64,000 nt of DNA. It comes from Butyrivibrio fibrisolvens (lineage in GTDB: Bacteria; Bacillota; Clostridia; Lachnospirales; Lachnospiraceae). Shown here piece by piece: positions 36,441 through 46,480 of the stretch (positions within the stretch are counted from its first letter, which is position 1; each line of letters begins with the position of its first letter). The DNA is taken from positions 1-64,000 of the forward strand of contig NZ_CP065800.1 in the NCBI RefSeq assembly GCF_023206215.1, given 5' to 3'. The position numbers and the translations under genes were made by a program. The notes beneath the pieces are model-generated. The model worked only from the letters and a program-made list of their open reading frames with translations, ran no database searches and was not told the origin of the DNA.

Positions 36441-37607
36441 TTATTTTTGGGAGCTTCGTCCATGGAATCTTCTCTCCCTGTCTCCAAGGGGAAGATTAGG
36501 TACTGCATTTAACGAAAGGTCAGCCCTTTCACCTTTCATATATTCATAGTATCCTGCTGCACCTATCATAGCAGCATTGTCTGTACACAGAACAGGTGAT
36601 GGTCTGTAGAATCTTATATTATTGTCCTTGCAGGCTTTTTCAAGGCTCTGCCTTAGTGCTGAGTTAGAAGCAACACCTCCGGCAATAGCCAGTTTATCAT
36701 AGCCGTACTGTTTGACAGCTCTTATAGCGTGCTCTGTAAGTACATCTACTACAGCTTTCTGGAAAGAAGCTGCAAGATCATTTTTGTTAAAGTCTTCTCC
36801 CTGCATTCTTTTGATATTGATATAGTTAAGAACAGCGGATTTAAGACCGCTAAAGCTAAAGTCATACTCTGCATCAGCAATCTTGGCTGTAGGAAAAGAT
36901 ATGGCGTTCTCATCGCCATCTCTTGCTGCCTTATCTATCTTAGGTCCGCCGGGATATCCAAGTCCTATTGCTCTTGCTACCTTGTCAAAAGCTTCTCCGG
37001 CTGCATCATCTCTTGTCTGACCTATTATGTCATATACTCCGTAGTCCTTGACTACAACAAGATGTGAATGTCCTCCGGATACCACAAGGCACACAAATGG
37101 AGGTTCCAAGTCTTTATTTTCAATATAGTTAGCACTTATATGCCCTTCGATATGATGGACTCCTATAAGCGGAATGCCCGTTGCAAAGCTAAGGGCCTTA
37201 GCTTCTGATACACCTACAAGAAGTGCACCTACAAGTCCCGGGCCATATGTAACTGCAATGGCATCTATATCTTCTAATGTAAGATCAGCCTGACTAAGAG
37301 CTTCTCTTACGCAATAATTTATTTTCTCTACATGCTTTCTAGATGCTATCTCCGGAACAACACCGCCATATACTGTATGAAGAGCAATCTGAGAAGAGAT
37401 AATGTTAGACAGAACTTCTCTTCCGTCTCTTACTACTGCAGCAGCAGTTTCGTCACAGCTGCTTTCGATAGCAAGTATAGTCACGTGATCTTTTTCACTA
37501 TCTGTGTTTTTATCTTTACTATCTGTCTGTGAGAGATTTGAACCCTCCTCACTTTTTATTGACATCATTATGACGCCGTCATCTTCTGTTTTCTTATCAA
37601 TGATCAT
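36441..37607 (-). CDS. tsaD: tRNA N6-threonylcarbamoyladenosine synthase catalytic subunit
   Basis: Transfers threonylcarbamoyl to A37 of ANN-decoding tRNAs, with TsaB and TsaE. Family blocks are [39 protein letters not shown] (metal-binding His pair), [10 protein letters not shown] and [11 protein letters not shown]. There is an N-terminal extension of about 40 acidic residues before the ASKHA domain, longer than usual. ATG 37607 is chosen because AAGGA lies 10 nt upstream and an earlier ATG (37685) would lie inside the upstream gene. Confidence 0.95.
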   Translation of the reverse strand: MIIDKKTEDDGVIMMSIKSEEGSNLSQTDSKDKNTDSEKDHVTILAIESSCDETAAAVVRDGREVLSNIISSQIALHTVYGGVVPEIASRKHVEKINYCVREALSQADLTLEDIDAIAVTYGPGLVGALLVGVSEAKALSFATGIPLIGVHHIEGHISANYIENKDLEPPFVCLVVSGGHSHLVVVKDYGVYDIIGQTRDDAAGEAFDKVARAIGLGYPGGPKIDKAARDGDENAISFPTAKIADAEYDFSFSGLKSAVLNYINIKRMQGEDFNKNDLAASFQKAVVDVLTEHAIRAVKQYGYDKLAIAGGVASNSALRQSLEKACKDNNIRFYRPSPVLCTDNAAMIGAAGYYEYMKGERADLSLNAVPNLPLGDRERRFHGRSSQK

Positions 37608-37645
37608 TACATCTATTTCCTTTTTCACTTTTGGGAATATACGAT

Positions 37646-38710
37646 TCAATCTCCCTCTACTATATCCCAGCCATATATCTTCCACCTGCCATCAGCATCT
37701 AAAGTAAGGACAAACTGATATGTCAGGATCTGTCGTTCACTAGTACCTCTCATAGAGAACATGCAATTACCCGAAGCACAGTAGTCATTACCGACATATT
37801 TGTATTTAAAGTCATAATCTTCATCAACAACATATGCCGCTACCACAACTCCTGCATCCTTTTTGGATAGAACTTCCTGCTTAAGCTGTGCTTCAACATC
37901 TGTCTGATTGGCCAGAAGATCATCATCATACAGGTATGCTCTTTGATAGCTCATCTTCTTAAATTCCGAATCGCTGTAGCTCTCATTATAGAGCGCTGTT
38001 GTTATATATGCAAAATATTCAACAACATCTCCGGGATCCTTTGGATAATCGTTTTCAAGGTTCCTGTTGCATATAGCTGTTACAGGATCAGTCGATTCAT
38101 CCTCAAGCGTTATCTCCCATCCTAGAACCTTCCAGTTCTTGCCTGATTCATTATCTTTTCTCATAGTAAAAAGATAATTGTAGGTATCTGCTACGCTGTC
38201 TTTCCTCATAACAAAACGGCAATTGACCTTGGCATACTGATAAGGATCTCCATCTATTGTATATATATCATTACTTGCATCGAAGTTATCAATAAAATAG
38301 TTAGATATGGTTATCCCTTGATCTTTCTTAGACTTAACTTCAGCCTTCATGGAAGCAAGATAACTATCCATAGACCCCTGCGCTTCCTGAAGCTCTGAAT
38401 CCATAAGTTCATATCTTTTGGTGCAAAGTTTCTCAAGTTCTTTGTCGCTGTATTCCTCGTTATATAAAGCCCTAGTGATCCTGGCAAATAAAGTCACAAC
38501 CCCGTCCACTGTGCCCGGATAGGAATTATCCAGATTCATAGTAGCCAGAGTCTGAACTTCGCTTTGCTTTCCGACTTTCTCTTCTGGCACAGTAGTAAGG
38601 ACTGATGTAAATCTGGTGAGTATAGCCCATGCAACTGCAGCTCCCAATAGGAGCATTATAAGTCCCTGAACAAAACGATTGTTCCAAATGCTATTACCTT
38701 TTTTGGCCAT
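37646..38710 (-). CDS. Membrane-anchored protein of unknown function with a duplicated domain
   Basis: A short cytosolic N-terminus, one membrane helix (about 16-36), then two similar extracytoplasmic repeats. Repeat 1 starts [31 protein letters not shown]; repeat 2 begins [17 protein letters not shown] and has [12 protein letters not shown]. Each ends in a strand with a Trp-Lys-hydrophobic-Gly-Trp motif ([18 protein letters not shown]). It resembles the DUF6715-type proteins of Lachnospiraceae, tentatively. ATG 38710 has GAGG 6 nt upstream. The gene sits between rnz and tsaD in a housekeeping operon. Function unknown. Confidence 0.75.
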   Translation of the reverse strand: MAKKGNSIWNNRFVQGLIMLLLGAAVAWAILTRFTSVLTTVPEEKVGKQSEVQTLATMNLDNSYPGTVDGVVTLFARITRALYNEEYSDKELEKLCTKRYELMDSELQEAQGSMDSYLASMKAEVKSKKDQGITISNYFIDNFDASNDIYTIDGDPYQYAKVNCRFVMRKDSVADTYNYLFTMRKDNESGKNWKVLGWEITLEDESTDPVTAICNRNLENDYPKDPGDVVEYFAYITTALYNESYSDSEFKKMSYQRAYLYDDDLLANQTDVEAQLKQEVLSKKDAGVVVAAYVVDEDYDFKYKYVGNDYCASGNCMFSMRGTSERQILTYQFVLTLDADGRWKIYGWDIVEGD

Positions 38711-38777
38711 ATCGAACCTCATACTGCGAGCAAAACAAGTAGCAAGTGACATGTTACTTTGAAGCTCGCATCACTAA

Positions 38778-39701
38778 TTATTCTTCAGGAAAAACAAGTG
38801 TTACCATTCTTCCATCTTTGGCAGCAACAGTATTTTTGAATATCTTCTTTGTATCATTTAAATAATCTTTCGGATTATTAAGTGAAGGACTGTAGTGTGT
38901 CAGCCACATTTCTTTAACTCCGGCTTTCCTTGCCATGTCAGCCGCTTCATAGAAGGTCATATGCTTCTTGTCTCTGGCCTTTTGAATCTTATCAGGCTCA
39001 CCATACATTCCTTCGCATATGAACAGATCCGCATCCTTGGCATGACTTACTATGCTGTCGGTAGGTCTTGAATCTGTAACATAGGTAAAATGAATACCTG
39101 TACGGGCATTACCAAGTACCATATCAGGAGTAAAGCTCCTTCCATCTTCAAGGACTATATTTTCACCATTTTGAAGTCTGCTCCAATACTGCCTTGGAAT
39201 CTCAAGAGCATTGGCATTATCAACATTAAAGCGGCCTTTACGGGACAGCTTAAAATCATATCCATAACATATGACATTATGATTAACCTTGAATGCAGTG
39301 ATCTCAAAATCAGGCATACCTTCTAAAGTCAGCTTCTCTTCAGATCCTGTCAGCTCATGAAATACAATAGGAAAAGGAAGCTCAGGAGCTATGACACGCA
39401 AACTGTTAACTACTTTCTCAAGTCCTTTGGGCCCCACCATATGAAGAGGCTCTTTACGTTCTGCATTGCCCATTGTAAGGAGCATTCCGGGAAGACCCGA
39501 AATATGATCTGCATGATAATGGGTGAAACATATCATGCTTATAGGATTGGGGCTCCATCCTGCTTTTCTTAAAGCTATCTGTGTTCCTTCTCCGCAGTCT
39601 ACAAGTATACTGTATCCGTTATAACGTACCATAAGGGACGTCAGATATCTGTATGGAAGAGGCATCATTCCGCCGGTTCCAAGTAGGCATAAATCTATCA
39701 T
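38778..39701 (-). CDS. rnz: Ribonuclease Z
   Basis: Zinc-dependent endonuclease that trims tRNA precursors at the 3' end. Metallo-beta-lactamase fold with FTHYHADHISGLPG (zinc ligands), LLGTGGMMP near the N-terminus, YVTDSRP, KHMTFYEAADMA and LTHYSPS. 307 aa, usual length for the short form. Same operon as tsaB and tsaD. Confidence 0.95.
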   Translation of the reverse strand: MIDLCLLGTGGMMPLPYRYLTSLMVRYNGYSILVDCGEGTQIALRKAGWSPNPISMICFTHYHADHISGLPGMLLTMGNAERKEPLHMVGPKGLEKVVNSLRVIAPELPFPIVFHELTGSEEKLTLEGMPDFEITAFKVNHNVICYGYDFKLSRKGRFNVDNANALEIPRQYWSRLQNGENIVLEDGRSFTPDMVLGNARTGIHFTYVTDSRPTDSIVSHAKDADLFICEGMYGEPDKIQKARDKKHMTFYEAADMARKAGVKEMWLTHYSPSLNNPKDYLNDTKKIFKNTVAAKDGRMVTLVFPEE

Positions 39702-39735
39702 AACTATTTCCTTATTAAATCTGTGCTTATTAATC

Positions 39736-41016
39736 TCATTCTGACTGAGTATTTCTCAGCCAGTAAATCTCTGCATCGTCTTTGGGATTATCATAAAATC
39801 CCGGGCGTTTTCCATCTGACTTAAAACCAAGCTTCTCATAAAGCTTTCTTGCAGCAACATTGGAAGAACGCACTTCCATAGTATAATTTACTATTCCGAT
39901 TCCGCGTCCTCTTTCAAGGAGCTGGCGCATCATCTTGTATCCTACGCCCTCCCCGCGCATATTCTTATCCACTGAGACATTGGTAATCTCTCCGTCTCCC
40001 TGGATATTCTGAACTCCGCACAGACCTATTATCTGCCCCTGCTTCTCAGCAACAAGATATATAGTATCATCTCTTGTACTTGCAGTAAGAAGCTGTTCCA
40101 AAGTCCATGCTTCATTTCCAAGATTCTCTTTTTCTAAAGCTGCTGCCCTGTCTATATCTTCAGCTTTTAATAGTCTTATGAATACTCTTTCTTTGACTTT
40201 GGGGATCTTCATTCCAAAAACACTAGCTTCAGAATCAGACTTAGCAGATCCTGCGCCACTATCCGGAGAGTTTCCTGTATTATCTTCGGTTTTCTTTTCA
40301 AGACTTGTCCTCTCTGCCTGAGATACTCTTAAATATTCCGGAGCAAAAGAGTCTGCATCTACTGTTCTACCTTCTCTCATATACTGAGCTGCTGCCTGAC
40401 ATAAAGATGCTGCATTCTGTCTATCCTGTGATACAGATGCTACGCTGAAAGGAACTTTAAGCTTTTGTTCAAGACTGTCAAGATATACAGGTACTCCATC
40501 ACCAAGTATTGTTACAGGTTTTCCCTGAGCATTCAGAAAATCTGCGATTTCATCTATAGAAGCACACTTTTGATCCAGGATTGTCTTCATAGAATAAGTA
40601 TATAAAGATGTGTCTTCTCTTTTCTCAGGAACAAAAGTATAAACGCCTGTATAGACCTGTGATCTTCTGGCATCCATCATGGGGCATATAAGACGCTCGA
40701 CGCCGTACAGGTTATATGCCATGGCATCTAATGTAGGAACTGCTATAAGAGGAACATTAAGCGCAAGACACAGTCCCTTTGCTGTAGCTGTTCCTATTCT
40801 AAGTCCTGTAAATGAACCAGGGCCAGCTGCCAAAGCTATGGCATCTATTGTCTTAAGATCAAGGCTTGTCAGTTCCTTGATCTTCTCAAGCATAGGCATG
40901 AGAATCTGTGAATGTGTGGTTTTATATTGTATTGAGAATACAGAGACAAGGCGGTCATCCTCACACAGAGCAACCGTTGCTGTAAGTCCCGATGTATCTA
41001 TTGCTAAAATCTTCAA
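39736..41016 (-). CDS. tsaB: TsaB-RimI fusion (t6A synthesis subunit and ribosomal-protein acetyltransferase)
   Basis: Residues about 1-235 are TsaB (ILAIDTSGLTATVAL, AAGPGSFTGLRIG), the partner that activates TsaD. A Ser/Glu/Asp-rich linker spans about 235-270. Residues about 275-426 form a GNAT acetyltransferase of the RimI type (MRGEGVGYKMMRQL for acetyl-CoA, SNVAARKLYEKLGF). RimI acetylates the N-terminus of ribosomal protein S18 in enterobacteria. The two genes are often adjacent in Firmicutes; fusion is a variant of that. Length 426 aa. Confidence 0.93.
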   Translation of the reverse strand: MKILAIDTSGLTATVALCEDDRLVSVFSIQYKTTHSQILMPMLEKIKELTSLDLKTIDAIALAAGPGSFTGLRIGTATAKGLCLALNVPLIAVPTLDAMAYNLYGVERLICPMMDARRSQVYTGVYTFVPEKREDTSLYTYSMKTILDQKCASIDEIADFLNAQGKPVTILGDGVPVYLDSLEQKLKVPFSVASVSQDRQNAASLCQAAAQYMREGRTVDADSFAPEYLRVSQAERTSLEKKTEDNTGNSPDSGAGSAKSDSEASVFGMKIPKVKERVFIRLLKAEDIDRAAALEKENLGNEAWTLEQLLTASTRDDTIYLVAEKQGQIIGLCGVQNIQGDGEITNVSVDKNMRGEGVGYKMMRQLLERGRGIGIVNYTMEVRSSNVAARKLYEKLGFKSDGKRPGFYDNPKDDAEIYWLRNTQSE

Positions 41017-41037
41017 TGCAAAATCCTTTCATATGAT

Positions 41038-41069
41038 ATGAGGTAGGTGTCAAAAGTTCCTTTTGACAC
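41038..41069. repeat. 32-nt hairpin repeat, copy 1
   Basis: Same 32 nt as at 58759-58790. It contains the palindrome GGTGTCAAAAG / CTTTTGACAC around a 3-4 nt loop. It lies between tsaE and tsaB within the operon. Confidence 0.75.
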
Positions 41070-41097
41070 TTTGGCCATGTTTAACAGTTGACATAGA

Positions 41098-41532
41098 TCA
41101 GATCTGGGTCATGCTTATAAGTCTGTAATCAAGCCCCTTTGACAGATCCTTTTCTATGCGTATTTCGGTATAATGTTCAGGAAGTATCTCTTCTACAAGA
41201 TTAGCCCATTCGACAAGACTTATCCCGTTCCCATAGAAGCAGTCTTCATAGCCTATCTCATCCATTTCAGAGACATCACCAATCCTGTATACATCAAAAT
41301 GATAAAAGGGAATCCTTCCATCTTCGTAAACCTGTAGTATAGTGAATGTCGGGCTGTTAACAGGTCCCTCTATGCCAAGGCCTTTGGCTACTCCCTGTGT
41401 AAAAACTGTCTTACCTACTCCAAGATCACCGATCAATGTATACACTTGACCAGGCTGGGCATTTTCTCCTATTCTTTTTCCAAACTCAAATGTTTCCTCA
41501 GAAGAATGGGTCTCTATTGTTGTTGTATTCAT
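41098..41532 (-). CDS. tsaE: tRNA threonylcarbamoyladenosine biosynthesis ATPase
   Basis: P-loop ATPase that drives turnover of the TsaBD complex. Walker A GDLGVGKTVFTQG, switch region SPTFTILQVYE, and YHFDVYRI and VEWANL family motifs. About 144 aa. ATG 41532 with AAGG 5 nt upstream is preferred to GTG 41538. First gene of the minus-strand operon running to ispD. Confidence 0.95.
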   Translation of the reverse strand: MNTTTIETHSSEETFEFGKRIGENAQPGQVYTLIGDLGVGKTVFTQGVAKGLGIEGPVNSPTFTILQVYEDGRIPFYHFDVYRIGDVSEMDEIGYEDCFYGNGISLVEWANLVEEILPEHYTEIRIEKDLSKGLDYRLISMTQI

Positions 41533-41563
41533 ACACACCTTCTATTTTGGGCATTTAATAATG

Positions 41564-41597
41564 CATAGATTCTTTTTCTCAGATAAAAGAATCTATG
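41564..41597. other. Perfect 13-bp stem-loop in the tsaE/acyltransferase divergent region
   Basis: CATAGATTCTTTT pairs with AAAAGAATCTATG around an 8-nt loop, followed on the plus strand by a T-rich stretch. It could attenuate the plus-strand gene at 41677. There is no plus-strand gene upstream that needs a terminator. Confidence 0.55.
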
Positions 41598-41676
41598 GTT
41601 TATTTTTATGCAATTATATCTTCTTTTATTGTAATTTTCTTTAGCTTTTTAAGTCAAGTTGAGTTAATATGTATCT

Positions 41677-42432
41677 ATGGGCAAAAGAGTACATACTATC
41701 GATTCAATAAGGGGCATTACCCTCATAAGCATGATACTGTACCACCTTTGCTGGGATCTTGTATATATTGCAGGAATCCGGCTTGATTTTTATATGTCTT
41801 ATAAACGTTTTTTGTGGCAGCAAAGCATATGCTGGTCATTTATCCTTATATCCGGTTTTTGCGTAGCTATCTCCAACCATCCTATCAAAAGAGGACTGAT
41901 CGTATCCTTGTGCGGCCTTGTCATTACAGCTGCAACTTATATCGTCGTCCCTGAGAATATAGTAATATTTGGAGTATTAACCCTCCATGGAAGTGCCATG
42001 ATAATATCAGGCCTTCTGCTTCCTGTCCTCGAAAAGATACATCCCGGTGTTTTGCTGATATTCTCGGCATTTTGTTTTACCATAACAAGAAGCATCTCTT
42101 ACGGTTATATCGGTTTCCCGGGTGCTAATGTTATAAAGCTTCCAGAAGAATATTATGCCAATTATCTGACTGCTTTTTTAGGTTTTCCCTTCAAAGGCTT
42201 TTATTCAACCGACTATTTCGCTATCATTCCATGGATTTTTTTGTTTTGGTGCGGATTTGCTTTATGCCGTCTTTTAAAAAGGCCTAAAAAAGGAACGCTC
42301 CTTCTAAAGCGTCCCTTTTATATTCGTATCCCAGGTATTTCATTTATTGGAAAACACTCGCTTATAATATATATGCTGCACCAGCCGGTATTGTACGCAC
42401 TGGTAATGCTGTTCGTACCTGGGGCTGCATGA
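41677..42432 (+). CDS. Multi-pass membrane protein of the heparan-alpha-glucosaminide N-acetyltransferase-like family
   Basis: About seven membrane segments. Diagnostic N-terminal block RVHTIDSIRGITLISMILYHLCWDL contains the conserved Asp/Arg and His of the acyltransferase catalytic domain (DUF1624/HGSNAT-like). A FIGKHSLIIYMLHQPVLYA motif lies at the C-terminus. It probably moves an acyl group across the membrane to a surface polymer. 251 aa. No good Shine-Dalgarno sequence precedes ATG; translation may be weak or the true start differs. Confidence 0.78.
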   Translation: MGKRVHTIDSIRGITLISMILYHLCWDLVYIAGIRLDFYMSYKRFLWQQSICWSFILISGFCVAISNHPIKRGLIVSLCGLVITAATYIVVPENIVIFGVLTLHGSAMIISGLLLPVLEKIHPGVLLIFSAFCFTITRSISYGYIGFPGANVIKLPEEYYANYLTAFLGFPFKGFYSTDYFAIIPWIFLFWCGFALCRLLKRPKKGTLLLKRPFYIRIPGISFIGKHSLIIYMLHQPVLYALVMLFVPGAA

Positions 42433-42506
42433 TGCATTTCTATGTCCCTTTACAGGATGTAATGAGGACATGTCCAGAAATGCATGGATGCATTTCTATG
42501 TCCCTT
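42431..42506. repeat. 20-nt repeat, two direct and one inverted copy
   Basis: GATGCATTTCTATGTCCCTT occurs at 42431-42450 and 42487-42506, with an inverted, slightly longer copy at 42465-42485. The first two can form a hairpin. It spans from the acyltransferase stop to the stop of the convergent small gene, so it is likely a shared 3' hairpin. Confidence 0.8.
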
Positions 42507-42741
42507 ATTCATAAATAAAACAATCAAATGAGATCTTGGTCTCATCGCATACTCTTGCAAAGATGTTAACGCTACGGTTCATAACATGTGTGATCTTGTC
42601 ATCATCAGCTGTTACAATAAGGCCCTTAAGATCTTCTGTAAACTCAGCTTCTCCAAAGCCTGTGATCTTCTTCATCTCTTCCATAGCCTTGTCAGCCTGC
42701 TCCTGTGTAACTGCCTTTGATAAATTATATTTTCTTTTCAT
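42505..42741 (-). CDS. Small conserved-looking protein, 78 aa, unknown function
   Basis: MKRKYNLSKAVTQEQADKAM..., with a helix-strand pattern that suggests a ferredoxin-like alpha/beta fold similar to heavy-metal-associated domains. It lacks their CxxC metal site; its only Cys residues are in RVCDETKISFDCF near the end. Good start context with GAAAAGAGG about 7 nt upstream of the ATG. Transcribed convergent to the acyltransferase. Confidence 0.6.
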   Translation of the reverse strand: MKRKYNLSKAVTQEQADKAMEEMKKITGFGEAEFTEDLKGLIVTADDDKITHVMNRSVNIFARVCDETKISFDCFIYE

Positions 42742-42851
42742 GTAAAAACCTCTTTTCTTTCTTAATTTTAATCGGGATATAGTGTATTAGGATTTTCCTA
42801 AAACATACGCTTTTATTCGCTACAAAATTATAAACGTTTTGATCAAATATC

Positions 42852-44597
42852 TCAAGTCAAAAAGCTCTCATTACCACTTTCCCATCTCTCACCTATTCTT
42901 TTACTGTTATGCATATTTCTTTTCACATCATACATACGCTCATCTGCAAGAAGATATACATCATTAGGATCAGCTACTATATTAGTATCGCCTATCGCTT
43001 TTTCCATTTTTTCAAGTTCTGACCTATATGCATAGCCTGCTGCAACACTTCTTCTGTAAGCGCCATTTTGAATATTGAGCGCATTCAGTTTTTCTGTAAG
43101 GTTGTAAATATATCCTTCCGTATCTTTAATATCAGTGTTTTCAAGTACTACTACGAATTCATCACCACCTATTCTCGCCATAAAAGTATCCATAGGAAAA
43201 CTCTCTTCCATGGCCCTTGCAAATTCCCTGATATAAGAGTCTCCAAATGCATGTCCCAGACGGTCATTAACATCTTTTAGTCCGTTTAGATCCAGAGAGA
43301 TAATGCAATAGTCAGATTCTGTGGTAGAGAGTTCTTTCATGCGTTTAGTCCACATGGATCTGTTGGGAACATTGGTAAGGCCATCTGCATATGCAAGACG
43401 TGAAAGCGACTCATTCTCCTGCCTTTGGGCATACATCTCCGTTATGTACAAAAAGTAATTAAGAAGATATATATAGATATACATCATTATGCCCATAGTA
43501 AGCATATTATCAACGACAAAACTGCGCTTGAATATCTGGGTCACATAATGGATACGGAACATCATATGAACCATTATGGATATACCAAAGATCAATAATC
43601 CAAGTTCCTGGGACATGACTGACTTTGGCATTTCATGCTTTCTGGAATCATCTATAATAATCTTAACTACGATGATAAAAGCAATAAAGCTTATAATATA
43701 ATAAGCCTTAAGAGTCATATTCATATGAACCACTCCAACAAAGTGGAATATTATAAAAAGAACTGATATGGCATCAAGTACTGAGACGGCTACTGTATAA
43801 TATATATTTCTAAAGTGATTTCCTATAGTTCCAAAAATAATTGAACATAAAGGAACAATCAGGAACAAAGCCACATGTTCCATAGTTGTAAGATAGGTAG
43901 GATCAACTATAAGCTGCGCTATCCCCAGATAACAAGTAAGCCAGATTCCCAGATCCAAGAAAAGGATTGAAGAAAACAACTGGCTCAGTATATTGGGAAC
44001 AGCTGAGCAAAACAACAGTGTTATAAAAACAAAGCATATTCCAAATACTAAAAGAAAAAATGAACACGCCATAGAAAACAGTCTGGCTCTTATATAATTT
44101 TGCTGGATATCATGGTAAGAGCCAATTAGTGGCTCTTCAAAAACAGAATACGCTCCTTCTTCTGAAATAAAAAGTTTTATCTTAAGTCTGCCTCCTTCAA
44201 GCTGACTTGGGATATTAATAAAATGATATCCAACTCCAATATACTTGTGCTCTTCAAAACGATCTAACCATTTTGAATATAAACGGCCTCTATCTCCTAG
44301 CACTTCTACCCCACTATACTGTGATTTTAATAAAACTGTAGGCAAAATGCAGGATTCTATATCCGGAACCTCACAAGACATTGTTACAACGTCCCTTGTA
44401 TGTAGGCTTTTTAATATACTTGATACTTCTTCTATTGATGCATTATCAATATGAACCTTAGCTGTATCAACAGACCATGGTCCTTTCAGTTCTTGTATCT
44501 GCCCTTCTGCTTTAAAAGGCAGTATATATGAGATACTTATTATGACAATCATAAAAGTAATAATACTTATTGATATGAAAAAAATTCTTCTCTTCAT
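42852..44597 (-). CDS. Seven-TM sensor diguanylate cyclase (GGDEF), copy 2 of a tandem pair
   Basis: An N-terminal membrane helix, an extracytoplasmic beta-rich region (about 35-170), a block of about seven membrane helices (about 175-400) and a cytosolic GGDEF domain (DGLTNVPNRSMWTK, DLNGLKDVNDRLGHAFGD, ARIGGDEFVVVLE). The layout resembles 7TMR-DISM sensors. The active site is intact and no RxxD site is seen. 581 aa. Its start overlaps the stop of the upstream paralogue by 4 nt (ATGA), so translation is coupled. Confidence 0.88.
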   Translation of the reverse strand: MKRRIFFISISIITFMIVIISISYILPFKAEGQIQELKGPWSVDTAKVHIDNASIEEVSSILKSLHTRDVVTMSCEVPDIESCILPTVLLKSQYSGVEVLGDRGRLYSKWLDRFEEHKYIGVGYHFINIPSQLEGGRLKIKLFISEEGAYSVFEEPLIGSYHDIQQNYIRARLFSMACSFFLLVFGICFVFITLLFCSAVPNILSQLFSSILFLDLGIWLTCYLGIAQLIVDPTYLTTMEHVALFLIVPLCSIIFGTIGNHFRNIYYTVAVSVLDAISVLFIIFHFVGVVHMNMTLKAYYIISFIAFIIVVKIIIDDSRKHEMPKSVMSQELGLLIFGISIMVHMMFRIHYVTQIFKRSFVVDNMLTMGIMMYIYIYLLNYFLYITEMYAQRQENESLSRLAYADGLTNVPNRSMWTKRMKELSTTESDYCIISLDLNGLKDVNDRLGHAFGDSYIREFARAMEESFPMDTFMARIGGDEFVVVLENTDIKDTEGYIYNLTEKLNALNIQNGAYRRSVAAGYAYRSELEKMEKAIGDTNIVADPNDVYLLADERMYDVKRNMHNSKRIGERWESGNESFLT

Positions 44598-46348
44598 AAG
44601 CTTTCCCTTTCCTTATGATGAATTTTCTTCATCTCATACATTTTTTTATCTGCTTCCATATAAACATTTCTTGGATTTTTATTTCTGCCATTTTTACATA
44701 TCGCATAACCATATGAGAAAGACAGCTCGAATTCTGTCTGTTTGCTATTACATCTGTCAACTTCCTCAACAAGTCTGTTCATAGCACTGCGGCATAAGGA
44801 TTCGGAACCTTTTTTGTATATAGCTATAAACTCATCTCCGCCCATCCTGCCAAGAAGATCAGCATCATTTAACGCTTCCTTAAGAGCATCTGAGAACACC
44901 TTGAGAAGTTTATCCCCCATCTGATGGCCCATGGTATCATTGACGGTTTTAAGTTTATCAACATCAATACTGATTATAGAAAAGCCTTCCCGGTTCTTTT
45001 TTCCAAGAGAAGCAATTTCAAGTTCGCATCTGGCTCTGTTACTTAAACCTGTCAGATCATCCGTGTATGCAAGGCCCTTTAGATGCTTTGCACTATTCTC
45101 AACGCTGATATGCTCTATAGAAAGGAAGAAATAATTAAGGAGTATAGACAGCACAAAACATAATGATCCTATTATGAAAAAGTTAATATTACTATGTCTT
45201 TCAAAATTAGTGCCAAAATCTCTTCGTATAATATAAAGGGATATATCTACAATAACGCAGATAAGGAATATGATTACACCGATCAGAAATACCAGCGAGG
45301 ATATAGTACTCTTACTCTGAACAACTCCAAGTACTATATCTTCCTCATCATCCTTCTTTTTATTTATGCTGACTATGCTCATAATAAGTCTTACTATAAA
45401 AAGAACAGCCTCAGATATTCCAACAAAATGAAGAATCGACAGATAATTACAGATATGATTTATGTTGAGAAGATGCATTGTAACTGTATAAGCAATTATA
45501 AGTACATCAAGTACTGCAACAAGATAAAATACCCAGTTTCTAAAATATGAATTGGATGCTATCAAAAAGACAATAATAGATAACGGAATGCAAAATAGAG
45601 CTATATATTCAATAAATGTATAGAATTCATCAGCATCTGCTATGAACAGATACAGATCATTAAACGAAAGTATATATGTTCCTATGTCAAAAGATATGTT
45701 GGCCGCAAAAATAAGGGCAATATTGCCATTATGATATACAAACAGATACAAGGATGTAATAAACATTGCAAGCCCAAATATGCACAAAAACGTACCTATG
45801 AGTAAGGGAAGTCTTTTACTTTCAAGAATTGTTCTGTACGTATCTTCTACATTGCCATAATAAATTGGGGCAAATCCGGAAAATGAATATACTTCATTGG
45901 GCATAAGTACGATCGTAACTTCTCTTCCCGGATAATTATCAGGAAGAGGAACCACATTATAGTGCTTAGGACACATGTGTCCCTTCTCCAAGATGTCTTT
46001 GGCATAGGTATATATAAGTTCTCCGTCCAAATATACTTCTACGCTGCAATAATATGTCCTAAAGATAAGCGCTCCTGAAGGAATCCGCTTAGAAGGCAGC
46101 GTGCAGTTCATAGTAACAGGCTTATAATTACCTGCTATTCCTATATCGGCTTTTGTCAAAGCTATATTCTTAAAAGAAGCTCCGGTATTCTCATTGATCA
46201 CATCCCAGCCATCAACTAATTCCTGAACTCCATACTGTTTTTTGGTATTAAAAAAAGGGCTGTCAAAAGCTACTAACAGCATGATAATTAAGAACATAAG
46301 AATTGGTATAAGCCAAAGCCTTTTAAGGCTAAATTCGTAATTGTCCAT
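44594..46348 (-). CDS. Seven-TM sensor diguanylate cyclase (GGDEF), copy 1 of a tandem pair
   Basis: Same architecture as the next gene: signal-anchor helix, extracytoplasmic domain (about 35-185, with YYCSVEVYLDGELIYTYA), seven membrane helices, then GGDEF (TDDLTGLSNRARCELE, DVDKLKTVNDTMGHQMGD, GRMGGDEFIAIYK). 584 aa. The I-site position reads NDAD, not RxxD. First gene of a two-gene operon; divergent from the flavin reductase gene. Confidence 0.88.
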   Translation of the reverse strand: MDNYEFSLKRLWLIPILMFLIIMLLVAFDSPFFNTKKQYGVQELVDGWDVINENTGASFKNIALTKADIGIAGNYKPVTMNCTLPSKRIPSGALIFRTYYCSVEVYLDGELIYTYAKDILEKGHMCPKHYNVVPLPDNYPGREVTIVLMPNEVYSFSGFAPIYYGNVEDTYRTILESKRLPLLIGTFLCIFGLAMFITSLYLFVYHNGNIALIFAANISFDIGTYILSFNDLYLFIADADEFYTFIEYIALFCIPLSIIVFLIASNSYFRNWVFYLVAVLDVLIIAYTVTMHLLNINHICNYLSILHFVGISEAVLFIVRLIMSIVSINKKKDDEEDIVLGVVQSKSTISSLVFLIGVIIFLICVIVDISLYIIRRDFGTNFERHSNINFFIIGSLCFVLSILLNYFFLSIEHISVENSAKHLKGLAYTDDLTGLSNRARCELEIASLGKKNREGFSIISIDVDKLKTVNDTMGHQMGDKLLKVFSDALKEALNDADLLGRMGGDEFIAIYKKGSESLCRSAMNRLVEEVDRCNSKQTEFELSFSYGYAICKNGRNKNPRNVYMEADKKMYEMKKIHHKERESL

Positions 46349-46480
46349 TAATGCTCCTGCTATTTCTTCCTTTCTGTATTTATCGTCATTATATGATTAA
46401 ATTATAACTATCTATGTACTATATTTATTGGCTGTATGATATGATATATGTAACAATATTTCGTTTGAGAGGAGACGTAT

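Noticed and set aside
42505..42741. Heavy-metal chaperone (HMA domain)
   Set aside because: The fold pattern is suggestive, but the metal-binding CxxC is absent.
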